NCBI GenBank assembly: GCA_019414445.1
Contig: DXMA01000006.1
Coordinates: 1-64,000, forward strand
Direction of reading: 5' to 3'
Source of the DNA: Collinsella sp.
GTDB taxonomy: Bacteria > Actinomycetota > Coriobacteriia > Coriobacteriales > Coriobacteriaceae
Length of the DNA stretch: 64,000 bases
The notes under the pieces were generated by a model. It was not told the DNA's origin. It made no database searches and saw only the letters and a list, made by a program, of their open reading frames with translations. Of this stretch, positions 1 to 8,547 are shown in pieces. Position 1 is the first letter of the stretch. Every line of letters starts with the position of its first letter. The translations under genes were made by a program, and so were the position numbers.

Positions 1-27
1 GGGCTCGGAGATGTGTATAAGAGACAG
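1..27 (+). other. Nextera transposase adapter (sequencing artefact)
   Basis: The first 27 bases equal the 3' part of the Illumina Nextera read-2 adapter, including the complete 19-bp Tn5 mosaic end (AGATGTGTATAAGAGACAG, positions 9-27). It is not genomic. It marks a contig end left untrimmed, and any reading frame that starts inside it (for example at position 11) is spurious. Confidence 0.97.
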
Positions 28-101
28 CTCCACCCACCATATATTGCAAAACACCCCCCAATCATATGTTCGAAAACACAATATGTTGTGTTTACAGCAA
101 C

Positions 102-131
102 GGCGGGATGCCACCTGTGGCACCCCGCCTT
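102..131 (+). terminator. Hairpin with short T run
   Basis: GGCGGGATGCCA pairs with TGGCACCCCGCC (one mismatch, 4-nt loop), followed by TTT on the plus strand. It could terminate a plus-strand gene lying beyond the contig end. The T run is short, so this is weak. Confidence 0.3.
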
Positions 132-250
132 TCAACCTCAACCTTCAAGTTGACCTTGAGGCGATTTTTGCGTCCCTTTACATGCCGTTCACATCGCCCC
201 CAAACTCCCCCACCCAAGGCACATGCGGCCCACCACCGCGACGACAAGTG

Positions 251-323
251 GCAAAAAATGGGACGGGCCCCAGATTGCCCATGCGCGCGCAAAAGCACGC
301 CGCGGCAATCTGGGGCCCGTCCC
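251..323 (-). terminator. Terminator after xerD
   Basis: A perfect 20-bp inverted repeat (260-279 with 304-323) lies just beyond the xerD stop. Read on the minus strand it is followed directly by ATTTTTTGC, giving a stable stem plus T run as in intrinsic terminators. The rest of the 1-356 gap holds no gene that I can support. Confidence 0.75.
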
Positions 324-356
324 CAAATACCTATAGATATGCAGGCCAGCGATGTG

Positions 357-1298
357 TTAACGATGTGCCAGCGGGTGCGCCGCCAGATAGACCTCGGTCA
401 GTTGCGTACGATCGACATGCGTGTAGACCTGCGTGGTCGATATATCGGCATGTCCCAAGATCTCCTGTAGCACACGGAGGTCTGCACCGCCCGCAAGCAT
501 ATGGGTGGCAAAGGAGTGACGCAGCGTATGGGGATGGAGTCCCACCAGCCCCACCTGGCGCCCGTAGCGCTCACAGATGGCATGGATGCCCTGGCGCGAC
601 AGACGGCGGCCGTTCTTATTTAAAAAGACCGCCGAGGTCTCGGTTCCGTGGGCATGGGCCGCCAAGCGAGAACGCCCCTTAGTTATATAGCGCGTCAGAG
701 CTCGCGCCGCGCTTCCCACCAACGGGGACAGGCGTTCCTTTGAGCCCTTACCGCGAACGAGCACAAAGCCATCGTCGATATGGATATCGCCCACATCGAG
801 CCCCACCAACTCACTCACACGCAAGCCGCATCCGTAGAGCACTTCCAAGATGGCATGGTCGCGCAAGCCCATCTCGCCCTCGGGGAAGTCTTGATCGAGC
901 AGCGCCGAGACATCCTCCACCGATAGATACTCCGGCAAACGCTCAGCCTTTTTAGGCAGGCGCAACGCCGCCGTTGGATTTTGGGCCACAATCCCATCGC
1001 GCACCAAAAAGGCATGCAGGCCCTTCACGGCCGCAAGCGCACGCTCCACCGAGGCATCGGAATAGCCCCCATCGCGACGGTCGGCGACAAAGCCCTCCAC
1101 GACCTGACGAGTCACCTCATCAAAAGACATGATGCCCGCCCGCTCCAGATACGCGCAGTACGTCGTCAGGTCACGACGATAGGCCGCAATCGTGTTGCGC
1201 GCCAAACCCCGCTCGGCCGCGAGGTAATCGAGATACTCCCCCGCCGCCACGGCGAGCGACGAGGGAGTAGCTTCGGTATGTTCTTTGTTCGCCGGCAC
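357..1298 (-). CDS. xerD: Site-specific tyrosine recombinase XerD
   Basis: Tyrosine recombinase of the XerC/XerD type, about 313 residues, which resolves chromosome dimers at dif. The N-terminal SAM-like core-binding domain (EYLDYLAAERGLARNTIAAY) is followed by the catalytic domain. The full R-K-H-R-H-Y set is visible: GLRVSEL, GKGSKER, HTLRHSFATH, LGHADISTTQVYTH. The open frame extends further upstream inside pyrG, but a GTG at 1298 lies two bases after the pyrG stop and gives the usual family length, so I place the start there. Translation is probably coupled to pyrG. The assignment to XerD rather than XerC rests on general similarity and is less certain than the family. Confidence 0.9.
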   Translation of the reverse strand: MPANKEHTEATPSSLAVAAGEYLDYLAAERGLARNTIAAYRRDLTTYCAYLERAGIMSFDEVTRQVVEGFVADRRDGGYSDASVERALAAVKGLHAFLVRDGIVAQNPTAALRLPKKAERLPEYLSVEDVSALLDQDFPEGEMGLRDHAILEVLYGCGLRVSELVGLDVGDIHIDDGFVLVRGKGSKERLSPLVGSAARALTRYITKGRSRLAAHAHGTETSAVFLNKNGRRLSRQGIHAICERYGRQVGLVGLHPHTLRHSFATHMLAGGADLRVLQEILGHADISTTQVYTHVDRTQLTEVYLAAHPLAHR

Positions 1299-1300
1299 CC

Positions 1301-2962
1301 TTAGTCCGTAGCGAGGTTCATGGGCGTCACCTGCAGGCGATCGACACCCTCGTGCTGACCGATCGAGGCACGCACGAACTCTCGGAACAGCGGCTGCGGG
1401 TTGGTCGGACGGCTCTTGAACTCGGGGTGAGCCTGGGTTGCCACATACCAAGGATGCACGTCGCGCGGCAGCTCGACCATCTCGACCAGGCGCTCGTCGG
1501 GCGACAGACCCGAGATAACCAAACCGGCGTCCTCAAGCTGGTCGCGGAAGGCGTTGTTAAACTCAAAGCGGTGACGGTGACGCTCGTAGACGAGATCCTC
1601 GCCATATGCCTCGCGAGCGAGGGTATCGGCGGCGAGCTTGCACGGATAGGCGCCCAGACGCATGGTGCCGCCCTTCTCGGTGACATCCTCCTGCGAGCTC
1701 ATCAGATCGATGACGCTAAACGGACCGTCCGGGTCGAACTCGGAGGAGCTGGCGCCGGCAAGGCCGACGACGTTGCGGGCGAACTCGCACACGGCCACCT
1801 GCATACCCAGGCAAATGCCCAGATACGGAATCTTGTGCTCGCGGGCAAACTCGGCCGCGAGGATCTTGCCCTCCAGGGCGCGCTTGCCAAAGCCGCCGGG
1901 GACCAGGATGCCCGAGGCGTCGCCCAGAACTTCGGAGACATTCTGCTCGTCGAGGCTCTCGCCGTCGACCAGCTGGACGTCCACATGGCGATCGTAGAAG
2001 ACGCCCGCATGGTGCAGGGCCTCGATAACCGACAGGTACGCATCGGGCAGCTGCGTGTACTTGCCAACGACGGCGATCTTCACCTTGTCGGCGTGATGGT
2101 TGGCGTGATTCTGTTTGCGCAGGAACTCGTTCCACTCGCTCATGTCGCGCTCACGCGGGTCCAGACCCAGGCGCTCGCAAATGCGCAGGTCAAAGTCCTG
2201 CTCGGCAAGCAGCTGCGGAACATCGTAAATACTCGCGCAGTCCTCGTTGGTAAAGACGCAATCGGTGTCGACGTCGCAGAAGCTTGCGATCTTTCCGCGG
2301 ATAGCGTCATCGATATGGTGGTCGGAGCGCAACACGATAATATCGGGCTGGATGCCAAAGCTGCGGAGCTCCTTGACGGAATGCTGCGTGGGCTTGGTCT
2401 TGACCTCGTGGGCGGCGGCGATATAGGGAACGAGCGACACGTGGATGTAGCAGACGTTCTCGGGGCCGGCCTCCTTGCGGTACTGACGAATGGCCTCGAC
2501 AAACGGTTGGGACTCGATGTCGCCGATCGTGCCGCCCAGCTCGGTGATGACTACATCGGAGCCGGTCTGCTCTTCGATGCGGCGGAACTTATCCTTAATG
2601 GCATTGGTGACGTGAGGAATCACCTGCACGGTACCGCCCAAAAAGTCGCCGCGACGCTCGCGGGCGATTAGGCTTTTGTAGATGGCACCGGTCGTAAAGT
2701 TGGAATCGCGGGTCAGGTTCTCATCAATAAAGCGCTCGTAATGACCCAGGTCCAGGTCGGACTCGTAACCATCCTCGGTTACAAAGACCTCACCATGCTG
2801 GAACGGGCTCATGGTACCGGGGTCGACGTTCAGATACGGGTCGGCCTTCTGCATCGTTACTTTGTAGCCACGCGACTTGAGCAGACGGCCCAGCGAGGCC
2901 GCGGTGATACCCTTGCCCAGGGACGAAACCACGCCACCGGTTACGAACACATGCTTGGTCAT
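1301..2962 (-). CDS. pyrG: CTP synthase
   Basis: Makes CTP from UTP, ATP and glutamine in the cytoplasm. The 553-residue length matches the family. The N-terminal synthetase domain begins MTKHVFVTGGVVSSLGKG with its P-loop-like nucleotide site. The C-terminal class I glutamine amidotransferase has its nucleophile at Cys384 in GICLGMQ and the His-Glu pair in AHPEF near residue 518. The start is the canonical MTKHVFVTGG. The gene is followed after two bases by xerD, so the two are probably co-transcribed. Confidence 0.98.
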   Translation of the reverse strand: MTKHVFVTGGVVSSLGKGITAASLGRLLKSRGYKVTMQKADPYLNVDPGTMSPFQHGEVFVTEDGYESDLDLGHYERFIDENLTRDSNFTTGAIYKSLIARERRGDFLGGTVQVIPHVTNAIKDKFRRIEEQTGSDVVITELGGTIGDIESQPFVEAIRQYRKEAGPENVCYIHVSLVPYIAAAHEVKTKPTQHSVKELRSFGIQPDIIVLRSDHHIDDAIRGKIASFCDVDTDCVFTNEDCASIYDVPQLLAEQDFDLRICERLGLDPRERDMSEWNEFLRKQNHANHHADKVKIAVVGKYTQLPDAYLSVIEALHHAGVFYDRHVDVQLVDGESLDEQNVSEVLGDASGILVPGGFGKRALEGKILAAEFAREHKIPYLGICLGMQVAVCEFARNVVGLAGASSSEFDPDGPFSVIDLMSSQEDVTEKGGTMRLGAYPCKLAADTLAREAYGEDLVYERHRHRFEFNNAFRDQLEDAGLVISGLSPDERLVEMVELPRDVHPWYVATQAHPEFKSRPTNPQPLFREFVRASIGQHEGVDRLQVTPMNLATD

Positions 2963-3082
2963 ATTGAGTTACCTGCGCTTCCCGTAGAAGTTGTTTATCC
3001 ACATCTTACGGGTCTTCATTGTAATACTCGCGCCGCGGACCGTCCGCAATTTTTCTCGCGTGCGATTGCATTTCTCAATCTT

Positions 3083-3116
3083 GAAACAAAACGCCGCCCG
3101 GTTTCCCAGGCGGCGT
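3083..3116 (-). terminator. Terminator after the winged-helix gene
   Basis: ACGCCGCC (3091-3098) pairs with GGCGGCGT (3109-3116). On the minus strand the stem is followed by TTTGTTTCAA, just beyond the stop of the regulator gene and ahead of pyrG. Confidence 0.75.
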
Positions 3117-3140
3117 CACTATGGCAAGGGTTACATGCTG

Positions 3141-3479
3141 CTATCGATCAGCAACCTCGTCCTCAAGCATTTCTTGAACGAGCATGCCGGTACGGACGCC
3201 CTCAAGATACCACTCACCACGTTCGGTGAGGCAAATGCCATTTGCAAGCTGACCGCCGTCGTCGCTATAACGCGAGACGACATCAATCATACCTTCGGAA
3301 TCCAAGCGATCGATTGCGGCGCGGGCACGATACGGCGAAACCCCCACGCGCTCGGCAAGCGTTTTGCGCGAGAAACCATACGGCCCGCCATTGTCTTCGG
3401 TTTGCTGGTCGATCTCCATCAACACCAGCACCTCGACACGCTTCATATCGTTGACACTCGCACGACCCTTGCCCGCCAT
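3141..3479 (-). CDS. Small winged-helix DNA-binding protein
   Basis: 112-residue protein with a MarR/winged-helix-like pattern: a helix (MKRVEVLVLMEIDQQ), then FSRKTLAERVGVSPYRARAA as a helix-turn-helix, and a wing ending in LTERGEWYLEGV. The longer frame begins at 3533, but a strong GAGGAGG lies just before the ATG at 3479, so I start there. Target genes are unknown. It stands alone, with a terminator behind it, upstream of pyrG. It may regulate itself or a distant locus. I do not recognise a named family member. Confidence 0.75.
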   Translation of the reverse strand: MAGKGRASVNDMKRVEVLVLMEIDQQTEDNGGPYGFSRKTLAERVGVSPYRARAAIDRLDSEGMIDVVSRYSDDGGQLANGICLTERGEWYLEGVRTGMLVQEMLEDEVADR

Positions 3480-3668
3480 AGCAGCCTCCTCAAACCGAGC
3501 ACGAGCATCTAACGCGCCGTGCGCGACCGACACACCTCACGATGGCAGGTAATATCCATCATGCGGCATCCCGCTAAGGATGAAACAGTTACGGTTATTG
3601 TATACCGCTCAAATTGTTTCTAGGCAGGTAAACAGCTATTTTTCGCCGAAATAGACGCTTTATTGATC

Positions 3669-3702
3669 AAAAAGCCGTACCGGGCGCTAACCCGATACGG
3701 CC
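3669..3702 (-). terminator. Terminator after the DUF1846 gene
   Basis: GCCGTACCGGG and CCCGATACGGC form a stem that on the minus strand is followed by TTTTTGATC, about 30 bases past the DUF1846 stop. Confidence 0.8.
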
Positions 3703-3735
3703 AAAATGCAATGCAATTACCGCGGTGCTTCAAAC

Positions 3736-5217
3736 TTAGCGATGGAAGAAACCGCGGCGCTCAAACTTGGGCTCGCAGCACACGTTGATGCCCAACTTGC
3801 GCAGTACCGTCTCGTCCGTCGGCGAGATAATCACGCTAAAGAAGGCATCGCAACCGCGCAGCTGCTCCAGGCCCGAAAGGACGCGAGCGGCCGTCTCACT
3901 CGTGGCCGAGGTGATCGACAGCGCCATAAGCGTCTCGTCGGTGTGGAGGCGCGGGTTTTTGCTGCCCAGGAAATGCGTCTTGAGCTTGCTGATGGGCTCG
4001 ATCGCCTCATCGCTAATGACCTCGAGCTCAAGGTCGACGCCCGAGACATGCTTGAGGGCGTTCATAATGAGCGAACTTGCGGCGCCCAGGCGCGTGGAGG
4101 TCTTACCGGTCACCACGGAGCCATCGGGCATGACCATGGCGCCCACGGGACCACCCGTCAGCTGCTCCCTGGTGAGGGCCGCCGAGCGCGCCGGTGAGTA
4201 GTTCTTATCGATGCCGGCTTTCTTCATAATAATCTTGAGACGGTCGACTTGCTCATCGCCCACGCCGGTACGGCGCACATTTTCGACCGCGGTAAAGTAG
4301 CGGCGGACGATCTCCATCTTGGAAGCGTCGCGGCAGGCATCGTCATCGGTGATGGCAAAACCGACCATATTGACGCCCATGTCCGTAGGGCTCTGGTAGG
4401 GGCTCTTGCCCAGGATCTTTTCCATCAGGGCACGGACTACCGGGAAGGCCTCGACGTCGCGGTTGTAGTTGACCGTGGTCTTGTTGTAGGCCTCCAGGTG
4501 GAAGGAGTCGATGATGTTGGCGTCATCGAGGTCTGCCGTGGCGGCCTCGTAGGCAATATTGACCGGATGCGTAAGGGGCAGATTCCAAACCGGGAAGGTC
4601 TCGAATTTGGCATAGCCGGCGGCCGTGCCATGCTTGTGCTCGTGATAGAGCTGAGACAGGCAAGTGGCAAGCTTGCCCGAGCCAGGACCGGGGGCAGTGA
4701 CCACAACGAGCGGTCGGGTGGTCTCGACAAACTCGTTCTTGCCATAGCCATCGTCGGACACGATCAGATCGACATCGTGCGGATACCCCTCGATGGGATA
4801 GTGCAACTTGGCGGGAATGCCGAGCGCGTTCAGGCGATTGCGGAAGACGTCGGCGGCGGGCTGGCCGGCGTACTGGGTGATGACCACGGCCGCGACAGCA
4901 AAACCGTTGCCGCGGAACAGGTCGACCAGGCGCAAAACGTCCTCGTCATAGGTAATGCCCAGGTCACCGCGAGCCTTGTTCTTCTCGATGTGGTTCGCGT
5001 TAATGGCGATGATGACCTCGACGTCGTCGGCTATGCTCTTGAGCATGCGAAACTTGCTGTCCGGCTCAAAACCCGGCAGCACGCGGCTCGCGTGATAGTC
5101 GTCAAACAGCTTGCCGCCAAACTCCAAATACAGCTTGCCGCCAAACTGCGAGATGCGCTCCTTAATATGAGCGGCCTGCAGCTCGATATACTTCGCGTTG
5201 TCGAAACCCTGACGCAT
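3736..5217 (-). CDS. DUF1846 (UPF0371) family protein
   Basis: 493-residue cytoplasmic protein of the DUF1846 family, common in Firmicutes and Coriobacteriia; its biochemical role is not settled. The family hallmark FGGKLYLEFGGKLFDDYHAS is near the N terminus, and a P-loop-like TAPGPGSGKLATCLS lies mid-protein. The frame opens at 5241, but the family start (MRQGFDNAKYIEL) is at 5217, with GGGAG about ten bases upstream. It is monocistronic, with its own -10-like box upstream and a terminator downstream. Confidence 0.92.
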   Translation of the reverse strand: MRQGFDNAKYIELQAAHIKERISQFGGKLYLEFGGKLFDDYHASRVLPGFEPDSKFRMLKSIADDVEVIIAINANHIEKNKARGDLGITYDEDVLRLVDLFRGNGFAVAAVVITQYAGQPAADVFRNRLNALGIPAKLHYPIEGYPHDVDLIVSDDGYGKNEFVETTRPLVVVTAPGPGSGKLATCLSQLYHEHKHGTAAGYAKFETFPVWNLPLTHPVNIAYEAATADLDDANIIDSFHLEAYNKTTVNYNRDVEAFPVVRALMEKILGKSPYQSPTDMGVNMVGFAITDDDACRDASKMEIVRRYFTAVENVRRTGVGDEQVDRLKIIMKKAGIDKNYSPARSAALTREQLTGGPVGAMVMPDGSVVTGKTSTRLGAASSLIMNALKHVSGVDLELEVISDEAIEPISKLKTHFLGSKNPRLHTDETLMALSITSATSETAARVLSGLEQLRGCDAFFSVIISPTDETVLRKLGINVCCEPKFERRGFFHR

Positions 5218-5257
5218 GTATGGCTCCCGTCCCGTTTCCATTTAATGTCTTAGGCGA

Positions 5258-5263
5258 TTATAA
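5258..5263 (-). promoter_or_regulatory. -10 box for the DUF1846 gene
   Basis: Minus-strand TATAAT lies about 40 bases upstream of the chosen ATG. No good -35 hexamer is visible, so activity depends on the -10 alone. Confidence 0.45.
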
Positions 5264-5324
5264 CGGAGCCTGCCCTCCCCGATGCCCAGGCCATCAACAG
5301 GCACCAACCAAACACGCCATCGAT

Positions 5325-5393
5325 AAGTTGCGGTGAAATAGCTCCTGTTTAACCCCTCAAGACGGCCAAACGGGAACTATTCCACCGCAACTT
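5325..5393. repeat. 26-bp imperfect inverted repeat
   Basis: 5325-5350 and 5368-5393 are reverse complements with three mismatches and a 17-base loop. On the plus strand the stem is followed by CCCCTTTT. It sits upstream of the DUF1846 promoter and may act as a terminator for plus-strand transcription or be a mobile palindromic repeat. Confidence 0.55.
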
Positions 5394-5401
5394 CCCCTTT
5401 T

Positions 5402-5430
5402 GGCGCAAAGTAACCTGACCCCTTTGCACC
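5402..5430 (-). repeat. Short GGTGCA hairpin repeat, copy 1
   Basis: On the minus strand GGTGCAAAGGGGTCAGGTTA is followed by CTTTGCGCC. The same stem and loop recur at 58308-58342 and 59542-59572. They look like REP-type palindromes; no transposase that could mobilise them is in the window. Confidence 0.6.
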
Positions 5431-5532
5431 AACAGCAGAAACGTCGCGGGCAGAGAACGGACAGCGAACAGACACCAGAGCGAGCAAGCCGCCCCCTGCG
5501 CCAACAATGGCAGCGCCGCAGGTGGAACAAAA

Positions 5533-5678
5533 GTCAGCGAAAGCCCGCCAGAGCGAGCAAGGTGACGTGAAAGAGGAGGGCATAGGCCTTTTGGCCATGC
5601 CCGACGATTGAACGTCAGATTGCCGCTCTGGCGGGCTTGCAGCGTCGAGTGATTCCGGCGTTTGGTAAAACGCCGGAA
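5533..5678 (-). repeat. Structured intergenic repeat, copy A
   Basis: Member of a four-copy family (A-D). The long outer stem is 5541-5555 with 5624-5638, 15 bp and perfect. Inside it lie the conserved strands GCAAGGTGACGTGAAAGAG and CGACGATTGAACGTCAGATT, which pair through TGACGT/ACGTCA, and a capping hairpin. A second hairpin with a TTGGTAAA-type loop is at 5653-5678. Stem bases differ from copies B and C but pairing is kept. In the sense taken for the family (minus here) it lies 3' of the YfcC-type gene. Confidence 0.8.
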
Positions 5679-5687
5679 CATAAGTGC

Positions 5688-5718
5688 GCCCCCTCCCGCG
5701 CACGGAACGGGAGGGGGC
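5688..5718 (-). terminator. Stable hairpin between the transporter gene and copy A
   Basis: GCCCCCTCCCG pairs perfectly with CGGGAGGGGGC over an 11-bp stem, without a clear T run. Smaller hairpins occur between it and the transporter stop (around 5728-5757 and 5773-5790). Together they may end the arginine-deiminase transcript; nothing here looks coding. Confidence 0.35.
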
Positions 5719-5820
5719 TAAAGGTAGGAGTCTACCGGTGGGTTGACCCCACCGGACAGACGATGACCAGGTGATCCTTTACAGGATCGTCAAGGTTTCC
5801 GTGGGGTACCCGTTGGGTAC

Positions 5821-7299
5821 TTAGATCAACACGCAGGCGACGGTCAGGATGATGGCGCAGACGACGGAGAGCGCGACGATGAGCTTAAGAGCAAACTTGA
5901 GCCAGGTCGTCCACTCGATCTTGGCCAGGGCGAGACCGCCCATGATGGCGCCGGAGGTCGGGGTGAACAGGTTCACGACACCGATGGCGGCGGAGAAGAT
6001 CATGACCATGACCTCAGGCGAGAAGCCGAGCTTAACAGCCAGCGGTCCCATGATGGGCATGGAGACGGTAGCCATACCAGAGGTCGAGGGGATCAGGAAG
6101 GACAGGCCGAAGTAGACCAGGAAGCTCATGGGAGCGAAGATCACGCCGGACAGGCCAGCCAGAGCATTGGCGGCAGCGTCGAGGACGTAGACGTCGAGGC
6201 CGGTGTTAGCCATGAGGACGGAGATACCACGGGCGAGGGCGATGACGAGAACAACGGACATCATGTCGGCAGCACCGGTGATGAAGGTGTTGACGATCTG
6301 CTTCTCGGACAGGCCACCGATGATACCGATCAGAATAGCCATGAGGAAGAACCAGGTGGAAGCCTCGTCGAAGTACCACTGACCAATGGGCAGGCCGGTG
6401 ATCAGGGCAGACCAGCCCTGGACGACGGTGTTACCGTCGGCATCGTAGACAGCGCCGGCGTCAAAGAAGTTGGCGACGCCCTCGTTGAGGTCTGCCAGCG
6501 GGATGAAGCCGACGATCATGACGACGAAGGTGAAGGCGAAGGCGATCAAAACGCCCTTCTGACGACCGGTGAGCTTGACCTCCTTGTTGACCTCGGAAGC
6601 AGCTTTGCCGTGAGCCTCTTCGGCGTCCTTGAGCTCCTGCATCGACAGGATGGTGGAACCCTTGTCGGCCTTGACCTTCTTGGCATAGTTCATCACGAAG
6701 ACGATGGACATGGCGGTGGTAACAATCCACAGGACGGCACCGAGGCCGATGATGATGGACTGATTCACGGCAATGTCAACGCCGGTCAGAGCGTCGACGG
6801 CAGCGCCGACGGCGAACGGGTTAACCGTGGAGCCGAGGCAGCCGCAGCCAGCGCCGAGCAGGACGGTAGCGGCGCCGACCATAGGGTCGAAGCCAGCGGC
6901 CATCATGGTAGCAGCGAGCAGGGCGTAGAAGGGAACGGTCTCCTCGCACATACCATAGGTGGTACCACCGAGGGAGAAGATGAGCATCAGCACGGGAATG
7001 AGCATAATCTCGTTGCCCTTAAGCTTCTGCACCAGAACGGCGATGCCGTTGTCCAGGGCGCCGGTCTCGGTCATCATGCCGAGGAAGCCGCCCAGGATCA
7101 TAACGAAGAGGCAGACGGGCAGAGCGTCAGCGAAGCCCAGGATCGGGGCGGTGCAGAAATCGCTCAGACGGGCGGCAGTAACCGCGCCGCCGGACGTGCC
7201 GGAGACGATAACGGTAATCACTGCGACAATTGCCAGCAGAGCAAGAAGAATGGTGAACGATGAAGGCATACCGCGCTTTTTCTTAGCGGTCTCAGTCAT
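5821..7299 (-). CDS. YfcC-family membrane transporter of the arginine deiminase cluster
   Basis: 492-residue polytopic membrane protein with about 12 hydrophobic segments and glycine-rich re-entrant-like stretches (LLGAGCGCLGSTVNPFAVG; FLIPSTSGMATVSMPIMGPL), as in the YfcC/DcuC-like carboxylate and amino acid carriers. It lies downstream of arcA and ornithine carbamoyltransferase. By position it is probably the arginine/ornithine exchanger (the ArcD role), which is inference. The frame opens at 7326; I use the ATG at 7299, with GGGGGG upstream. It is the last gene of the cluster. Confidence 0.85.
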   Translation of the reverse strand: MTETAKKKRGMPSSFTILLALLAIVAVITVIVSGTSGGAVTAARLSDFCTAPILGFADALPVCLFVMILGGFLGMMTETGALDNGIAVLVQKLKGNEIMLIPVLMLIFSLGGTTYGMCEETVPFYALLAATMMAAGFDPMVGAATVLLGAGCGCLGSTVNPFAVGAAVDALTGVDIAVNQSIIIGLGAVLWIVTTAMSIVFVMNYAKKVKADKGSTILSMQELKDAEEAHGKAASEVNKEVKLTGRQKGVLIAFAFTFVVMIVGFIPLADLNEGVANFFDAGAVYDADGNTVVQGWSALITGLPIGQWYFDEASTWFFLMAILIGIIGGLSEKQIVNTFITGAADMMSVVLVIALARGISVLMANTGLDVYVLDAAANALAGLSGVIFAPMSFLVYFGLSFLIPSTSGMATVSMPIMGPLAVKLGFSPEVMVMIFSAAIGVVNLFTPTSGAIMGGLALAKIEWTTWLKFALKLIVALSVVCAIILTVACVLI

Positions 7300-7393
7300 A
7301 GTTCTCATCCCCCCTTCATAAATCATTTACTGATCTCGCCCGAAGCGGCTCTTCCGTGCCGTGCCTGCCGCTTGATGCGAGATTATTACCAGA

Positions 7394-7431
7394 TAAAACC
7401 GCTCGGGGTGTGCAGCAATACACCCCGAGCG
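7394..7431 (-). terminator. Hairpin/partial terminator after ornithine carbamoyltransferase
   Basis: CGCTCGGGGTGT (7400-7411) pairs perfectly with ACACCCCGAGCG (7420-7431). On the minus strand it is followed by GTTTTATC. The short T run suggests partial termination, so the transporter gene would be expressed at a reduced level or have its own promoter. Confidence 0.6.
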
Positions 7432-7446
7432 AGATGCTAGACGCTC

Positions 7447-8442
7447 TTACTTGAGCGTGGCGTACATGACAGCCTTGATGGTGTGCATGCGGTTCTCGGC
7501 CTCGTCGAAGACCTTGGAAGCGGGGCTCTCGAAGACCTCGTCGGTGACCTCCTGCTCGGTGATGCCGAACTGCTCGCACTTCTCGGCGCCAATGGTGGTG
7601 TTGGTGTCGTGGAAGCTGGGCAGGCAGTGCAGGAAGATGGCACCCGGGTTGGCCATAGCCATGACCTCGGAGGTGACACGATACGGGGTGAGCTGAGCGA
7701 TGCGCTCGGCCCAAACCTCGTCAGGCTCGCCCATGGAGACCCACACGTCGGTGTAGATAACGTCGGCACCGGTGACGCCGTCCTTGACGTCGGTGGTCAG
7801 CTTGATGGTGCAGCCGTTGGCCTCGGCGATGGGCTTGCAGGCCTCGATGACGTCGTCAGCGGGCATGCACTCCTCGGGGCCGCAGGCCACGAAGTTCATG
7901 CCGAGCTTGGAGCAGACAACCATGAGGGAGCGAGCGACATTGTTCTTGCAGTCGCCCATGAAGACGAGGGTCTTGCCCTTGATGTCGTAGTTGAAGTTCT
8001 CCTGGACGGTCAGGATGTCGGCGAGCATCTGGGTGGGGTGCCACTCGGTGGTCAGGCCGTTCCACACGGGCACGCCGGACTTGGCAGCGAGCTCCTCGAC
8101 GTCGTCCTGGGCAAAGCCACGGAACTCGATGCCGTCATACATACGGCCGAGAACGCGGGCGGTGTCCTCGATGGACTCCTTCTTGCCCATCTGCGACGAA
8201 CCGGGATCGAGGTAGGTGACGCCCATGCCCAGATCCATGCCGCCGACCTCGAAGGCGCAGCGGGTACGAGTGGAGGTCTTCTGGAAGAGCAGAACGATGT
8301 TCTTGCCCTCGAGATAGCGGTGCGGAACGCCAGCGCGCTTCATGTCCTTGAAGTTCTTGGAAAGCTTGAGCAAGTACTCGATCTCCTCGGTGGAGAGGTC
8401 GAGGAGCTTGAGGAAGCTACGGCCGGAGAGGTTAACACCCAT
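7447..8442 (-). CDS. arcB: Ornithine carbamoyltransferase (catabolic)
   Basis: 331 residues, the standard length. Interconverts citrulline and phosphate with ornithine and carbamoyl phosphate; beside arcA the catabolic direction is likely. The carbamoyl-phosphate site STRTR is at residues 57-61 and the ornithine-site motif HCLPSFHD near residue 270. The open frame starts at 8532, but AAGGAAA seven bases before the ATG at 8442 and the family start MGVNLSGRSFLKL fix the start. No carbamate kinase gene is in the window, so that last step must be encoded elsewhere. Confidence 0.95.
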   Translation of the reverse strand: MGVNLSGRSFLKLLDLSTEEIEYLLKLSKNFKDMKRAGVPHRYLEGKNIVLLFQKTSTRTRCAFEVGGMDLGMGVTYLDPGSSQMGKKESIEDTARVLGRMYDGIEFRGFAQDDVEELAAKSGVPVWNGLTTEWHPTQMLADILTVQENFNYDIKGKTLVFMGDCKNNVARSLMVVCSKLGMNFVACGPEECMPADDVIEACKPIAEANGCTIKLTTDVKDGVTGADVIYTDVWVSMGEPDEVWAERIAQLTPYRVTSEVMAMANPGAIFLHCLPSFHDTNTTIGAEKCEQFGITEQEVTDEVFESPASKVFDEAENRMHTIKAVMYATLK

Positions 8443-8506
8443 GGTTCGTTTCCTTTCGAAAAAATGAATTACATAAGTAATAGTGTTGCCCGTTTGACGG
8501 GCGAAA

Positions 8507-8535
8507 CCGGTGCGGTTGTAGGGGGACCGCACCGG
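8507..8535 (-). terminator. Hairpin between arcA1 and arcB
   Basis: CCGGTGCGGT pairs with ACCGCACCGG (10 bp) directly after the arcA1 stop. The T run is weak (TTTCG). It may stabilise the arcA 3' end or reduce read-through into arcB. A hairpin with a related core follows arcA2. Confidence 0.5.
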
Positions 8536-8547
8536 AACGTTAAAGAC

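Noticed and set aside
11..682. 223-codon frame at the contig start
   Set aside because: It starts inside the sequencing adapter and runs antisense to xerD.
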